64,000 nt of DNA from an uncultured Chlorobiaceae bacterium (lineage in GTDB: Bacteria > Bacteroidota > Chlorobiia > Chlorobiales > Chlorobiaceae): positions 8,169 through 72,168 of the forward strand of contig CAJEXI010000010.1 of the NCBI GenBank assembly GCA_903994455.1, given 5' to 3'. Below are positions 1 to 8,687 of the stretch, piece by piece. A model generated the notes under the pieces. The model ran no database searches, was not told the DNA's origin, and saw only the letters and a list, made by a program, of their open reading frames with translations. The first letter of the stretch is position 1. Every line of letters starts with the position of its first letter. The position numbers were made by a program, and so were the translations under genes.

Positions 1-1
1 G

Positions 2-1285
2 TATCCGGTCATCAAAATAAGTTTTGGTGGAGGATCAAAAGTACGCTGCCAGGAAACCCTTCGCAAAAAACTTTTCTACATCCTGAATAGCAATCAGAAA
101 CGGCTTGCTATTCACTGCGACGAAAAAGAGGATCCCAACCAGTGTTTTGCAGAATTAATCGAGAGAGCCTGGGAGAAATATCATCAAAAGGTGGTCATCC
201 TGATTGATGAGTACGACAAGCCGATTCTGGATAATATTGAGAACATTTCTGCGGCTCTGGAGATTCGGGATGGTATGCGTGAATTTTACACAAACATTAA
301 GGAGAACGACGAGTATTTGCGCTTTGCCTTCCTCACCGGGGTGAGTAAATTTGCCAAAGTGTCGATCTTCAGCGGTTTGAATAATCTTGAAGACATCAGC
401 CTCAATCCGGACTATGGCAATATCTGCGGCTACACTCAGCTTGACCTCGACACGACCTTTGCCCCTTATCTTGAAGGGGTGGATATGGAGAAGGTCAAAG
501 TGTGGTACAACGGCTATAACTTTTTGGGTGACACTGTTTATAATCCGTTCGATATCCTGCTCTTTATCAAAAACAATCATCGGTTTAAAAACTATTGGTT
601 CGAGACTAGCACGCCGAGTTTCCTGATTGAGCTGATCAAAAAGAACAACTATTTTATTCCCAGGTTTAATGGATTACAAGTTAATGAGTCTCTGCTCAAC
701 AGTTTTGATATTCAAAATCTTAATCTGGAGACCATTCTGTTTCAGAGCGGCTATTTGACCATCAAGCGCCAGCTTCCGTCGGATATGGGATTTGGTTACG
801 AGCTGGGATTTCCCAACATGGAGGTGCGGATCAGTTTTAACGATTATATCTTGCAATCGATGACCACTGTTTCGGAAAATGAGCCGATCCGCCGTGAACT
901 GTTTGCTCTCCTGATGAGTGGTGATGTTGCAAGTCTGGAACCCGCTGTCAAACGCCTGTTTGCCAGTATTGCCTATAATAATTACACCAACAACGATATC
1001 GCGAGGTTTGAAGGCTTTTATGCCAGTGTACTCTATGCTTATTTTTCCAGTATGGTGGTGGGCATCATCGCCGAGGACGCGAGTAACATGGGCAGAATTG
1101 ATTTGACCTTGGTGGCCGGAGGGAGAACCTTTCTTTTTGAACTCAAGGTGAGCGACGGGGAGCCACTTGAGCAGATAAGGAAGATGAAATATTATGAGAA
1201 ATATGAAGGGGAACGGTATTTGATTGGCATTGTCTTCGACCCGAAAGCAAGGAATGTCAGCAAGTTTGAGGTTGAGAGGGTGTAA
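2..1285 (+). CDS. AAA-ATPase-like/PD-(D/E)XK nuclease protein, copy 1 (5' end outside window)
   Basis: The open frame runs from the first bases of the window, so the N-terminal part with the P-loop lies upstream. Visible are the acidic Walker B-like motif LIDEYDKPILDNIE, the block FLTGVSKFAKVSIFSGLNN that follows it, and a C-terminal PD-(D/E)XK-like core (GRIDLT followed by FLFELK). This order matches the families usually called AAA-ATPase-like (PF09820) and PDDEXK_9 (PF08011/DUF1703), whose cellular role is unknown to me. It is nearly the same protein as the copies at 5044 and 6896. The first bases match the sequence around 7138, so the window edge cuts it at about residue 80. Function beyond 'ATPase plus nuclease fold' is inference. 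Confidence 0.85.
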   Translation, partial: YPVIKISFGGGSKVRCQETLRKKLFYILNSNQKRLAIHCDEKEDPNQCFAELIERAWEKYHQKVVILIDEYDKPILDNIENISAALEIRDGMREFYTNIKENDEYLRFAFLTGVSKFAKVSIFSGLNNLEDISLNPDYGNICGYTQLDLDTTFAPYLEGVDMEKVKVWYNGYNFLGDTVYNPFDILLFIKNNHRFKNYWFETSTPSFLIELIKKNNYFIPRFNGLQVNESLLNSFDIQNLNLETILFQSGYLTIKRQLPSDMGFGYELGFPNMEVRISFNDYILQSMTTVSENEPIRRELFALLMSGDVASLEPAVKRLFASIAYNNYTNNDIARFEGFYASVLYAYFSSMVVGIIAEDASNMGRIDLTLVAGGRTFLFELKVSDGEPLEQIRKMKYYEKYEGERYLIGIVFDPKARNVSKFEVERV

Positions 1286-1349
1286 GAACGCTCAGGAGTA
1301 CGGCTATTTCCGCCTTCGCATAAAATCCTGCCTGACAATCCCCCCTTTC

Positions 1350-1476
1350 GGGGCGTATTACACTTGCCCCTTTACATTCCCAACAGTTCACATTATTTCG
1401 CCCGTATCCGGGAAACCCGCGTTCCAGCACGGCAGAAGGTCGTGTAAAATGCCGAGCTGGAGCTCGGCGTTCCCAG
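1350..1476. repeat. Spacer hairpin repeats after copy 1
   Basis: Two recurrent hairpins lie here. The first, at 1350-1370, has GGGGCG and a closing CGCCCC-like arm around an A/T-rich loop. The second, at 1451-1468, is the palindrome GCCGAGCTGGAGCTCGGC followed by GTTCCCAG. Both recur in the other spacers of the array. They are not part of any reading frame I can support. Confidence 0.75.
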
Positions 1477-1499
1477 TGGTGGGTTCTGCCAAGGAAAAT

Positions 1500-1601
1500 G
1501 TTTTTCTGTCGCGGCCACGGCGATTCGGGAAAAGCCTGTTTCTCGACATGCGGCACAATATTTTTGAGGGAAATCGGGAGCTGTTCCGGGGGCTGTTTTG
1601 A
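1500..1601 (+). pseudogene. Remnant of the AAA-ATPase-like gene (P-loop segment)
   Basis: A 33-residue stretch reads VFLSRPRRFGKSLFLD and on to FRGLF, then a stop. It equals the P-loop region (about residues 38-70) of the full-length copies. Its 5' border is informative. The 13 bases ATGTTTTTCTGTC at 1498-1510 occur both in the spacer before each copy (6776-6788) and inside the gene (7005-7017). The remnant is therefore explained by a deletion between these direct repeats that removed about 230 bp including the start codon, followed by loss of the 3' part. Confidence 0.75.
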
Positions 1602-1750
1602 AAAGTACTGAGAAAAAGTGTAAACTTGAACAGAAATCGGTGGTCGGGTTTGCTGAAATTTGCGAATTGAATTTTTGCAATACACGGATGATTCATGGAG
1701 TTTATTGAGCATACCGGATACTACCGGGTCATTAAAAACATTTTTACAGA

Positions 1751-1957
1751 ATGGAAAAGAGTACTTCATCTCATCGCAGTCATCGTCTGCATAGTTCCCG
1801 AACAAAGCGTCATAAGAGGGTCCATAAAGAGATCACGACGGAAACCTTGTTCAGGTTCGTCCGCAAGCACAAAACGCTCTCCATGATTGTTGGTGTGGCG
1901 ATTACGGTCTATCTTTCGATGTATGTTTTTACGCATTTAATAGTGCCAGCGGAATAA
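1751..1957 (+). CDS. Small basic single-pass membrane protein, unrecognised
   Basis: Encodes 68 residues: a Ser/His/Arg/Lys-rich N-terminal half (about 1-40), then one hydrophobic segment ([18 protein letters not shown], about 43-60). It ends 5 bases before the fcl start, which suggests co-transcription with fcl and gmd. No family recognised. The basic head plus single membrane helix suggests an inner-membrane protein with the N terminus inside the cell. The link to surface polysaccharide synthesis is only positional. Confidence 0.55.
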   Translation: MEKSTSSHRSHRLHSSRTKRHKRVHKEITTETLFRFVRKHKTLSMIVGVAITVYLSMYVFTHLIVPAE

Positions 1958-1962
1958 TCGGG

Positions 1963-2922
1963 ATGCATAAAGTATACATAGCAGGCCATCGGGGTATGGC
2001 AGGGTCAGCAATTCTCCGGCATCTTCAGACGGCAGGGTTGGGTATGCAGGATCTTGTTGTCCGAACACATCGTGAGCTTGATTTGACCAGTCAGGCGGCT
2101 GTTCGAGCCTTTTTTCAGCGGGAAGAGCCTGATGAGGTCTATCTGGCTGCCGCCAAAGTGGGAGGAATCCATGCCAACAACACTTATCCGGCTGAGTTCA
2201 TCTACCAGAATCTGATGGTCGAGGCGAACGTTATCCATGAGGCATGGCAGGCTGGAGTACAAAAACTCCTGTTTCTCGGCTCAAGCTGTATCTATCCAAG
2301 GTGTGCGCCACAACCGATGAGCGAGAGTGCTCTTCTCACCGGGCCGCTTGAATCGACGAACGAGCCTTATGCCATAGCGAAAATTGCGGGTATCAAATTG
2401 TGCGAAAGCTATAACCGCCAATATGGCACGGACTACCGAAGCGTTATGCCTACCAATCTCTACGGCATCGGCGATACCTATCATCCAAAAAACAGTCACG
2501 TCATCCCGGCGCTGATCCGTCGTTTTCATGAAGCAAAAATTGATGCTTCTCCTGTGGTTTCCATCTGGGGGACAGGCACTCCTCGTCGGGAGTTTCTTTA
2601 TATCGACGATATGGCTGCGGCTTGTGTGTGTATAATGAATCTTGACAAGGCCACCTACTCTTCCCATACCTCTCCAATGCAGAGCCATATCAACGTTGGC
2701 TCAGGCGAAGATATCACCATTAAAGAGCTGGCGCAGACTATCGCAAAGGTTGTCGGTTATGAGGGTGCCATAGAGTTCGACCCTGCTCAACCCGATGGGG
2801 CACCAAGAAAGCTCATGGACAACACCCGCCTCAACAATCTCGGCTGGCAGGCTATTGTCTCCCTTGACGATGGGCTAAGGCTGGCATATAACGATTTTTT
2901 GAAAACCCATAACAACATCTAA
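1963..2922 (+). CDS. fcl: GDP-L-fucose synthase
   Basis: A 319-residue short-chain dehydrogenase/epimerase of the WcaG/Fcl family. It converts GDP-4-keto-6-deoxy-D-mannose to GDP-L-fucose with NADPH in the cytoplasm. Visible are the N-terminal nucleotide-binding loop ([10 protein letters not shown], about residues 7-16) and the catalytic YAIAK tetrad region near residue 136, preceded by the LGSSCIYP strand with the catalytic Ser. Length is usual for the family. The stop codon overlaps the ATG of gmd (TAATG), so the two pathway enzymes are translationally coupled. In this window the order is fcl then gmd. The product probably feeds a fucose- or deoxyhexose-containing surface polysaccharide. 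Confidence 0.95.
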   Translation: MHKVYIAGHRGMAGSAILRHLQTAGLGMQDLVVRTHRELDLTSQAAVRAFFQREEPDEVYLAAAKVGGIHANNTYPAEFIYQNLMVEANVIHEAWQAGVQKLLFLGSSCIYPRCAPQPMSESALLTGPLESTNEPYAIAKIAGIKLCESYNRQYGTDYRSVMPTNLYGIGDTYHPKNSHVIPALIRRFHEAKIDASPVVSIWGTGTPRREFLYIDDMAAACVCIMNLDKATYSSHTSPMQSHINVGSGEDITIKELAQTIAKVVGYEGAIEFDPAQPDGAPRKLMDNTRLNNLGWQAIVSLDDGLRLAYNDFLKTHNNI

Positions 2923-4040
2923 TGAAAGTTGCTCTTATTACAGGAATTACTGGTCAGGATGGATCGTATCTGGCCGAATTTCTGCTTGAAAAAGGTTACG
3001 AGGTACATGGTATAAAACGCCGTGCAAGTAGTTTGAATACGCAGCGGATCGATCATCTCTATCAGGATCCACATATCAATCATCGTCATTTTGTACTTCA
3101 CTACGGTGACCTCACCGACAGCAGTAACTTGACCCGCATTATTGCCGAAGTGCAGCCTGATGAAGTTTATAATCTTGGGGCGCAAAGTCATGTTGCGGTA
3201 AGCTTTGAGTCACCTGAATATACCGCTGATGTTGATGGCATGGGCACGTTACGCCTGCTCGAAGCGATCCGATTTCTTGGGCTGGAAAAGAGGACAAGAT
3301 TTTATCAGGCATCGACCTCGGAATTGTACGGGTTGGTGCAGGAGATTCCTCAGCGGGAGACAACGCCATTCTACCCGCGCAGCCCTTATGCGGTAGCCAA
3401 GCTCTACGCTTACTGGATAACGGTCAACTATCGTGAAGCTTATGGCATGTATGCCTGTAATGGCATTCTCTTTAATCATGAATCACCGCGACGTGGCGAA
3501 ACGTTTGTGACCCGTAAAATCACTCGTAGTCTTGCGAACATATCGCAGGGGCTTGAGGAGTGCCTCTATATCGGTAATATGAACGCTCTTCGTGACTGGG
3601 GTCATGCTAAAGATTATGTCCGCATGCAGTGGATGATGCTGCAGCAGGAGGAGCCGAAAGACTATGTTATTGCCACCGGTGTTCAGTACTCGGTGCGCCA
3701 GTTTATTGAGAAAGCCGCCCAACAGCTCGGTATAACCCTTCGTTGGGAAGGCGCTGCTCTTCAGGAAGTTGGCATTATTGCTGCTATCAACTCTCCCCAA
3801 TCTTACCCATCGCTGAGCACAGGGCAAATTATTGTTCGGATTGATCCGAGATACTTCCGTCCCGCAGAAGTAGAGACCCTGCTTGGTGACCCCTCCAAAG
3901 CCAAAGCTGATTTACGTTGGGTTCCTGAAATAACCCTCGACGAAATGGTTGCCGAAATGGTAGCCCACGATCTTGACCTCGCCAAACAGCACGCTCTCCT
4001 CAAAGCCAATGGCTACAATGTTGATGTGAGTAAAGAGTAG
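2922..4040 (+). CDS. gmd: GDP-mannose 4,6-dehydratase
   Basis: A 372-residue extended SDR enzyme making GDP-4-keto-6-deoxymannose, the substrate of the upstream fcl product. Seen are the Rossmann motif [16 protein letters not shown] at residues 7-22, the substrate loop IKRRASS, the catalytic Thr region ASTSELYG and the YAVAK Tyr/Lys pair near residue 157. The C terminus ([17 protein letters not shown]) is typical of Gmd. It directly follows fcl. A second copy of the 3' 700 bp lies at 10404-11102, so part of this operon has been duplicated. Confidence 0.95.
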   Translation: MKVALITGITGQDGSYLAEFLLEKGYEVHGIKRRASSLNTQRIDHLYQDPHINHRHFVLHYGDLTDSSNLTRIIAEVQPDEVYNLGAQSHVAVSFESPEYTADVDGMGTLRLLEAIRFLGLEKRTRFYQASTSELYGLVQEIPQRETTPFYPRSPYAVAKLYAYWITVNYREAYGMYACNGILFNHESPRRGETFVTRKITRSLANISQGLEECLYIGNMNALRDWGHAKDYVRMQWMMLQQEEPKDYVIATGVQYSVRQFIEKAAQQLGITLRWEGAALQEVGIIAAINSPQSYPSLSTGQIIVRIDPRYFRPAEVETLLGDPSKAKADLRWVPEITLDEMVAEMVAHDLDLAKQHALLKANGYNVDVSKE

Positions 4041-4102
4041 TCTTCGTTTTTCTATAACTCTACCGCATTCCGCATAACATCTGCCGGTAAATCCCCCCGC
4101 AT

Positions 4103-4249
4103 GGGCGTATCGCATACGCCCTTCACATTCCCGGGAACGCCGAGCTCCAGCTCGGCATCGGGAGAGAAGAATAATCGGTGAGTATTCCGGTCACTGAGTA
4201 GGGCGCCAGCCCGTATCGAAGTGCCCATATTCGGGAACGCCGAGCTGGG
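4103..4249. repeat. Hairpin repeats downstream of gmd
   Basis: Contains a GGGCGTAT...ATACGCCC hairpin (4103-4121), a full GCCGAGCTCCAGCTCGGC palindrome preceded by GGGAAC (4133-4156) and a half copy (4233-4249). These are the same two families as in the spacers of the AAA-ATPase-like array. The stretch 4041-4484 contains nothing else I can support. Confidence 0.7.
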
Positions 4250-4484
4250 GTTGTGCCGCCATACTTTGAAGTTTCCTGTTTGCCCGACTATTATTTCCAT
4301 CTACTCCCCTGCAAAATCGATCGAGGGTGTATTTGTGTGATTATTTATATGTATTTTTGCTAAATATTTGTATTATAGGTGCAATTAATAATTGATTGGC
4401 AAGACACGATGAACTGGGAATGCAGTATCGTGAACAGGTTGTGGTTGAGGAGCCAGTCGGTGTTCAATGTATCTCTTGTGTACT

Positions 4485-4703
4485 ATGAGTCAGCAATCTT
4501 CTTCTGAATCCGGCCAATCCGGGTCGATCGAAAAGGTCGTTGTACCCTCTCTCACCAAGGTTTTTGGAGTGGTAGCGACTCTGCCGGGTGAACCTGCTGA
4601 TCTTTATCGGATGAGTCTTGAGACTCTCACTGATGAGTTGGGAGCTCGGTCAGTGCTGCAGGTCTACTTGGCCGAAGAGATTTCCACGAATGACCAGCCC
4701 TGA
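4485..4703 (+). CDS. Small hypothetical protein
   Basis: A 72-residue frame from the ATG at 4485, opening MSQQSSSESGQSG. The part from ATLPGEPADLYRMSLETL to the C terminus loosely resembles the middle of small proteins often found next to transposons ('LPGED..F..L...L...L..LLVEQIA'), but I cannot assign it firmly. It may be a fragment. No convincing ribosome-binding site is visible. It sits between gmd and the second AAA-ATPase-like copy, and I see no match to it near the truncated second gmd. Confidence 0.3.
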   Translation: MSQQSSSESGQSGSIEKVVVPSLTKVFGVVATLPGEPADLYRMSLETLTDELGARSVLQVYLAEEISTNDQP

Positions 4704-4800
4704 ACGCCAAGCCGCAAATCAACTGATCAAGCAATGCAAAAGCTTGACAAAACGAACCCATTGAGTGTTCCGCATACAATCCTGCCAGACAATCCCCCCT

Positions 4801-4990
4801 CTGCGGCGTATCACACTCGCCCCTTAACCATTCCCTGGGAACGCCGAGCTCCAGCTCGGCAGAAAGAGAGAAGAACATGCCGAACTGGAGCTCGGCGCTC
4901 CCAGGCGGCTTCTGCCAAGGAAAATGTTTTTCTGTCAAAAAGGTTTATATTTTGGTGTGTAGTAAAAAAGTGTTAAACTGCATTGCTGAT
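4801..4990. repeat. Spacer hairpin repeats before copy 2
   Basis: Holds a degenerate GGCG...CGCC hairpin (4801-4823), two facing palindromes (4843-4860 and 4879-4896) separated by an A/G-rich spacer, and the conserved leader GCCAAGGAAAATGTTTTTCTGTC. The leader is followed by an A/T-rich stretch ending at the ribosome-binding site of the next gene. The leader recurs upstream of copy 3 and before the IS element, so the array unit includes the leader as well as the coding sequence. Confidence 0.7.
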
Positions 4991-5043
4991 GTGTTGCAGT
5001 GATTATGCTCGCGATGGGCTTATATGTTAAATGGAGGATGACG

Positions 5044-6561
5044 ATGAAAATGCTGCCAGTAGGAATACAGACGTTCAGAACAATAATTGAAGATGATTAT
5101 CTCTACATCGATAAAACAGAGATTGCCCGCAGCCTGATTGAGAAATATCGGTATGTCTTTCTGTCGCGACCCCGGCGATTCGGCAAAAGCCTGTTTCTCG
5201 ACACGCTGCACAATATTTTTGAGGGAAATCGGGAGCTGTTTCGTGGTCTGCTGATTGAGGAGCAGTGGAACTGGGAGGTGAAATATCCGGTCATCAACAT
5301 AAATTTCGGCGGCGGAATATTCAGTCAGGAAATTCTTCGTAAAAAACTTTTCCATATCCTGAATGGCAATCAGAAACGGCTTGATATTCACTGCGACGAG
5401 AAAGAGGATCCAAGCCAGTGTTTTGCAGAATTAATCGAGAAAGCTTATGAGAAATATCACCAAAAGGTGGTCATCCTGATTGATGAGTACGATAAGCCGA
5501 TTCTGGACAATATTGAGAATATCCCTCAGGCTCTGCTCATTCGGAATGGATTGCGTGAATTTTACACAAACATCAAGGATAACGACCGGTATCTGCGCTT
5601 TGCCTTCCTTACCGGGGTGAGCAAATTCGCCAAAGTGTCGATCTTCAGTGGTTTGAACAATCTTGAAGATATCAGCCTCAATCCGGACTATGGCAATATT
5701 TGCGGGTATACCCAGCTTGACCTCGACACCACGTTTGCCCCTTATCTCGAAGGGGTGGATATGGAGAAGGTCAAACGGTGGTACAACGGCTATAACTTTT
5801 TGGGTGACAGTGTTTATAATCCGTTTGATATCCTGCTTTTTATCAAGAACCATCACCGGTTTAAAAACTATTGGTTCGACACTGGAACACCAAAATTTTT
5901 GATTGATCTCATCAAAAAGAGCAGCTATTTTATTCCCAGGTTTAATGGATTGGTTGCTGAAGAGTCTCTCATCAACAGTTTTGACATTGAAAATCTCAAT
6001 CTGGAGACGATTCTGTTTCAGAGCGGCTACTTGACCATCAAACGCTTGATAGAGGATGAGATGGAAGAGATGTACGAGTTGGGATTTCCCAACATGGAGG
6101 TGCAGATCAGTTTCTGCAAATATATTTTGCAATCGATGACGACCGGTTCTGAACATGTGACGATCCGCCGTGAGCTGCTTGCTTTCTTGAAGGCCGGAGA
6201 TGTTGCAAGTCTGGAACCCGTTATCATACGTCTTTTTGCCAGTATTGCCTATAATAATTACACCAACAACGATATCGCAAGATATGAGGGCTTTTACGCC
6301 AGTGTGCTCTTTGCTTATTTTTTCAGCATCCTGGTGGAGACCATTACCGAGGACGCGAGTAACAAAGGCAGAGTTGACCTGACCATAAAGGTCGATGGCA
6401 GAACCTTTCTCTTTGAATTCAAGGTGACCGACGGGGAGCCACTTGAGCAGATCAAGAGGATGAAATATTACGAGAAGTATGCAGGCGAGCGGTATTTGAT
6501 TGGCATTGTCTTCGACCCGAAAGCAAGGAATGTCAGCAAGTTTGAGTGGGAGATGGTGTAA
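5044..6561 (+). CDS. AAA-ATPase-like/PD-(D/E)XK nuclease protein, copy 2
   Basis: A 505-residue protein. I chose the ATG at 5044 because GGAGG lies 6 bases before it. An upstream GTG at 4999 is in frame but the bases between look like leader. Order of motifs: N-terminal VGIQTFRTIIEDDYLYIDKT, P-loop-like RPRRFGKS (about 43-49), acidic DEYDKPILD (about 147), TGVSKFAKVSIFSGL (about 190-205), and a C-terminal nuclease-like core with Asp445, Glu458 and Lys460 (GRVDLT / FEFK). All motif residues are intact. The family (PF09820 + PF08011) is widespread and often multicopy, but its role is not established to my knowledge. The immediate downstream spacer repeats the upstream one. Confidence 0.88.
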   Translation: MKMLPVGIQTFRTIIEDDYLYIDKTEIARSLIEKYRYVFLSRPRRFGKSLFLDTLHNIFEGNRELFRGLLIEEQWNWEVKYPVININFGGGIFSQEILRKKLFHILNGNQKRLDIHCDEKEDPSQCFAELIEKAYEKYHQKVVILIDEYDKPILDNIENIPQALLIRNGLREFYTNIKDNDRYLRFAFLTGVSKFAKVSIFSGLNNLEDISLNPDYGNICGYTQLDLDTTFAPYLEGVDMEKVKRWYNGYNFLGDSVYNPFDILLFIKNHHRFKNYWFDTGTPKFLIDLIKKSSYFIPRFNGLVAEESLINSFDIENLNLETILFQSGYLTIKRLIEDEMEEMYELGFPNMEVQISFCKYILQSMTTGSEHVTIRRELLAFLKAGDVASLEPVIIRLFASIAYNNYTNNDIARYEGFYASVLFAYFFSILVETITEDASNKGRVDLTIKVDGRTFLFEFKVTDGEPLEQIKRMKYYEKYAGERYLIGIVFDPKARNVSKFEWEMV

Positions 6562-6625
6562 GAACGCTCAGGAGTACGGCTACTTCCGCCTCTGCATAAA
6601 ATCCTGCTTGACAATTCTCTTTTCC

Positions 6626-6850
6626 GGGGCGTATTATACTTGCCCCGTTACATTCCCAACAATCCACATTATTTCTTCCGTATCCGGGTGCTCGGCGTTC
6701 CAGCTTGGGAGAAGAAGGTCGTGGAAATGCCGAGCTGGTGCTCGGCGTTCCCAGGGGTGGGTTCTGCCAAGGTAAATGTTTTTCTGTCAAAAAGTTTTAT
6801 ATTTTAGCGTGTAGTAAAAAAGTGTTAAACTGCGTTGCTGATGTGTTGCA
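6626..6850. repeat. Spacer hairpin repeats between copies 2 and 3
   Basis: Near-duplicate of the spacer after copy 1 and copy 3. It has a GGGGCG...TGCCCC hairpin (6626-6646), a partial palindrome (6691-6710), a complete GCCGAGCTGGTGCTCGGC palindrome (6729-6746) and the leader with ATGTTTTTCTGTC (6776-6788). About 290 bases separate the two coding sequences and no other gene fits. Confidence 0.75.
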
Positions 6851-6895
6851 GTGATTATGCCCGCGATGGGCTTATATGTTAAATGGAGGATGACG

Positions 6896-8419
6896 ATGAA
6901 AATGATGCCAATAGGGATACAGACGTTCAGAACAATAATTGAGGATGATTATCTCTACATCGATAAAACAGAGGTTGCCCGCAGCCTGATTGAGAACTAT
7001 CGGTATGTTTTTCTGTCGCGACCCCGTCGATTCGGCAAAAGCCTGTTTCTCGACACGCTAAAAAATATTTTTGAGGGAAATCGGGAGCTGTTCCGGGGGT
7101 TGTTGATTGAGGAGCAGTGGAACTGGGAAGTAACGTATCCGGTCATCAAAATAAGTTTTGGTGGAGGATCAAAAGTACGCTGCCAGGAAACCCTTCGCAA
7201 AAAACTTTTCTATATTTTGAATGACAATCAGGAGCGACTTGATATTACTTGCGTGGAAAAAGAGGATCCCAACCAGTGTTTTGCAGAACTCCTCAAGAAA
7301 GCCTCCCAAAAGTATCGCCAGAAAGTTGTCATCCTGATTGATGAGTACGACAAGCCGATTCTGGATAATATTGAGAACATTTCTGCGGCTCTGGAGATTC
7401 GGGATGGTATGCGTGAATTTTACACAAACATCAAGGAGAATGACGAGTATTTGCGTTTTGCCTTCCTCACCGGTGTGAGCAAATTCGCCAAGGTGTCGAT
7501 CTTCAGCGGTTTGAACAATCTTGAAGATATCAGCCTCAACCCGGACTATGGCAATATCTGCGGGTATACCCAGCTTGACCTCGACACCACGTTTGCCCCA
7601 TATCTCGAAGGGGTGGATATGGAGAAGGTCAAAGTGTGGTACAACGGGTATAACTTTTTGGGTGACACTGTTTATAATCCGTTTGATATCCTTCTTTTTA
7701 TCAAGAACCACTGTGTGTTCAAAAACTATTGGTTCGAGACTGGCACGCCAACATTTTTGATTGATCTCATCAAAAAGAGCCACTATTTTATTCCAAGATT
7801 GAATAAACTGCGTGTTAATGAGTCACTGCTCAACAGTTTTGATATTCAAAATCTCAATCTGGAGACCATTTTGTTTCAGAGCGGCTATTTGACCATCAAG
7901 CGCTTGATTCCGTCGGGTACAGGAATTCGATATGAGCTGGGGTTTCCCAACAAGGAGGTGCAGATCAGTTTTAATGACGCTATCCTGCAATCGATGATCA
8001 GCGTTTCGGAAAAAGAGCTGCTTCATGATGAGCTGCTTGATTTTATCGAAACCGGAGATGTGAACAAATTGGAGCCCATTATCCGGCACCTTTTTGCGAG
8101 TATCGCTTATAATAACTACACCAACAATCAAATTGATCGTTACGAGGGTTTTTACTCGAGCGTCCTCTTTGCCTTTTTTATCGGCTTTGGGGTGAACATT
8201 ATCGCTGAGGATGTGAGCAACAGGGGAAGAATAGATTTGACCCTGAAGGCCTGTGGGAAAACCTTTCTCCTGGAACTCAAGGTGACCGACGGGGAGCCTC
8301 TTGAGCAGATCAAAACAATGAAGTATTACGAGAAATATAGTGGCGAACGCTATCTGATTGGTATTGTCTTTGACTTGAAGGCAAGGAACGTCAGCAAGTT
8401 TGAGTGGGAGATGGTGTAA
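6896..8419 (+). CDS. AAA-ATPase-like/PD-(D/E)XK nuclease protein, copy 3
   Basis: A 507-residue protein, with the start at 6896 behind GGAGG as in copy 2. The P-loop RPRRFGKS, acidic DEYDKPILD, TGVSKFAKVSIF and C-terminal GRIDLT / LLELK core are all present. It shares long stretches with copy 1, including a two-codon insertion (GGGSKVRCQE) that copy 2 lacks, so copies 1 and 3 are closest relatives. The last third differs more (LHDELLDFIETGDVNKLE), as if under relaxed or diversifying selection. Same unknown role as copy 2. Confidence 0.88.
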   Translation: MKMMPIGIQTFRTIIEDDYLYIDKTEVARSLIENYRYVFLSRPRRFGKSLFLDTLKNIFEGNRELFRGLLIEEQWNWEVTYPVIKISFGGGSKVRCQETLRKKLFYILNDNQERLDITCVEKEDPNQCFAELLKKASQKYRQKVVILIDEYDKPILDNIENISAALEIRDGMREFYTNIKENDEYLRFAFLTGVSKFAKVSIFSGLNNLEDISLNPDYGNICGYTQLDLDTTFAPYLEGVDMEKVKVWYNGYNFLGDTVYNPFDILLFIKNHCVFKNYWFETGTPTFLIDLIKKSHYFIPRLNKLRVNESLLNSFDIQNLNLETILFQSGYLTIKRLIPSGTGIRYELGFPNKEVQISFNDAILQSMISVSEKELLHDELLDFIETGDVNKLEPIIRHLFASIAYNNYTNNQIDRYEGFYSSVLFAFFIGFGVNIIAEDVSNRGRIDLTLKACGKTFLLELKVTDGEPLEQIKTMKYYEKYSGERYLIGIVFDLKARNVSKFEWEMV

Positions 8420-8484
8420 GAAAGCTCAGGAGTACGGCTACTTTCGCCTCCGTATAAAATCCTGCCTGACAATCCCCCCGCTCC

Positions 8485-8687
8485 GGGGCGTATTATATTC
8501 GCCCCTTCACAATCCCCAACAGTTCACATTATTTCGCTCGTATCCGGGTGCTCGGCGTTCCCAGGGGTGGGTTCTGCCAAGGAAAATGTTTTTCTGTCAA
8601 AAAGTATTATATTTTGGCGTGTAGTAAAAAAGTGTTAAACTTCATTGCTGATGTGTTGGAGTGTTTATGCCCGCGATGGGCTTAGAG
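8485..8687. repeat. Spacer hairpin repeats and leader cut by the IS
   Basis: Hairpin at 8485-8505, half palindrome at 8551-8564 and the conserved leader up to GATGGGCTTA (about 8684). At this point other copies continue into the ribosome-binding site and gene. Here the sequence breaks at the IS left end. A further AAA-ATPase-like gene therefore once followed. Confidence 0.7.

Noticed and set aside
1257-1805. Several minus-strand frames of 95-182 codons over the first spacer
   Set aside because: They cross hairpin repeats and a pseudogene fragment, and their overlapping frames are typical of G+C-biased repeats.
5431-6156. Minus-strand frames opposite the AAA-ATPase-like copies (also 7169-7783)
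   Set aside because: They recur in all copies only because the plus strand is repeated; composition follows the antisense of the real gene.
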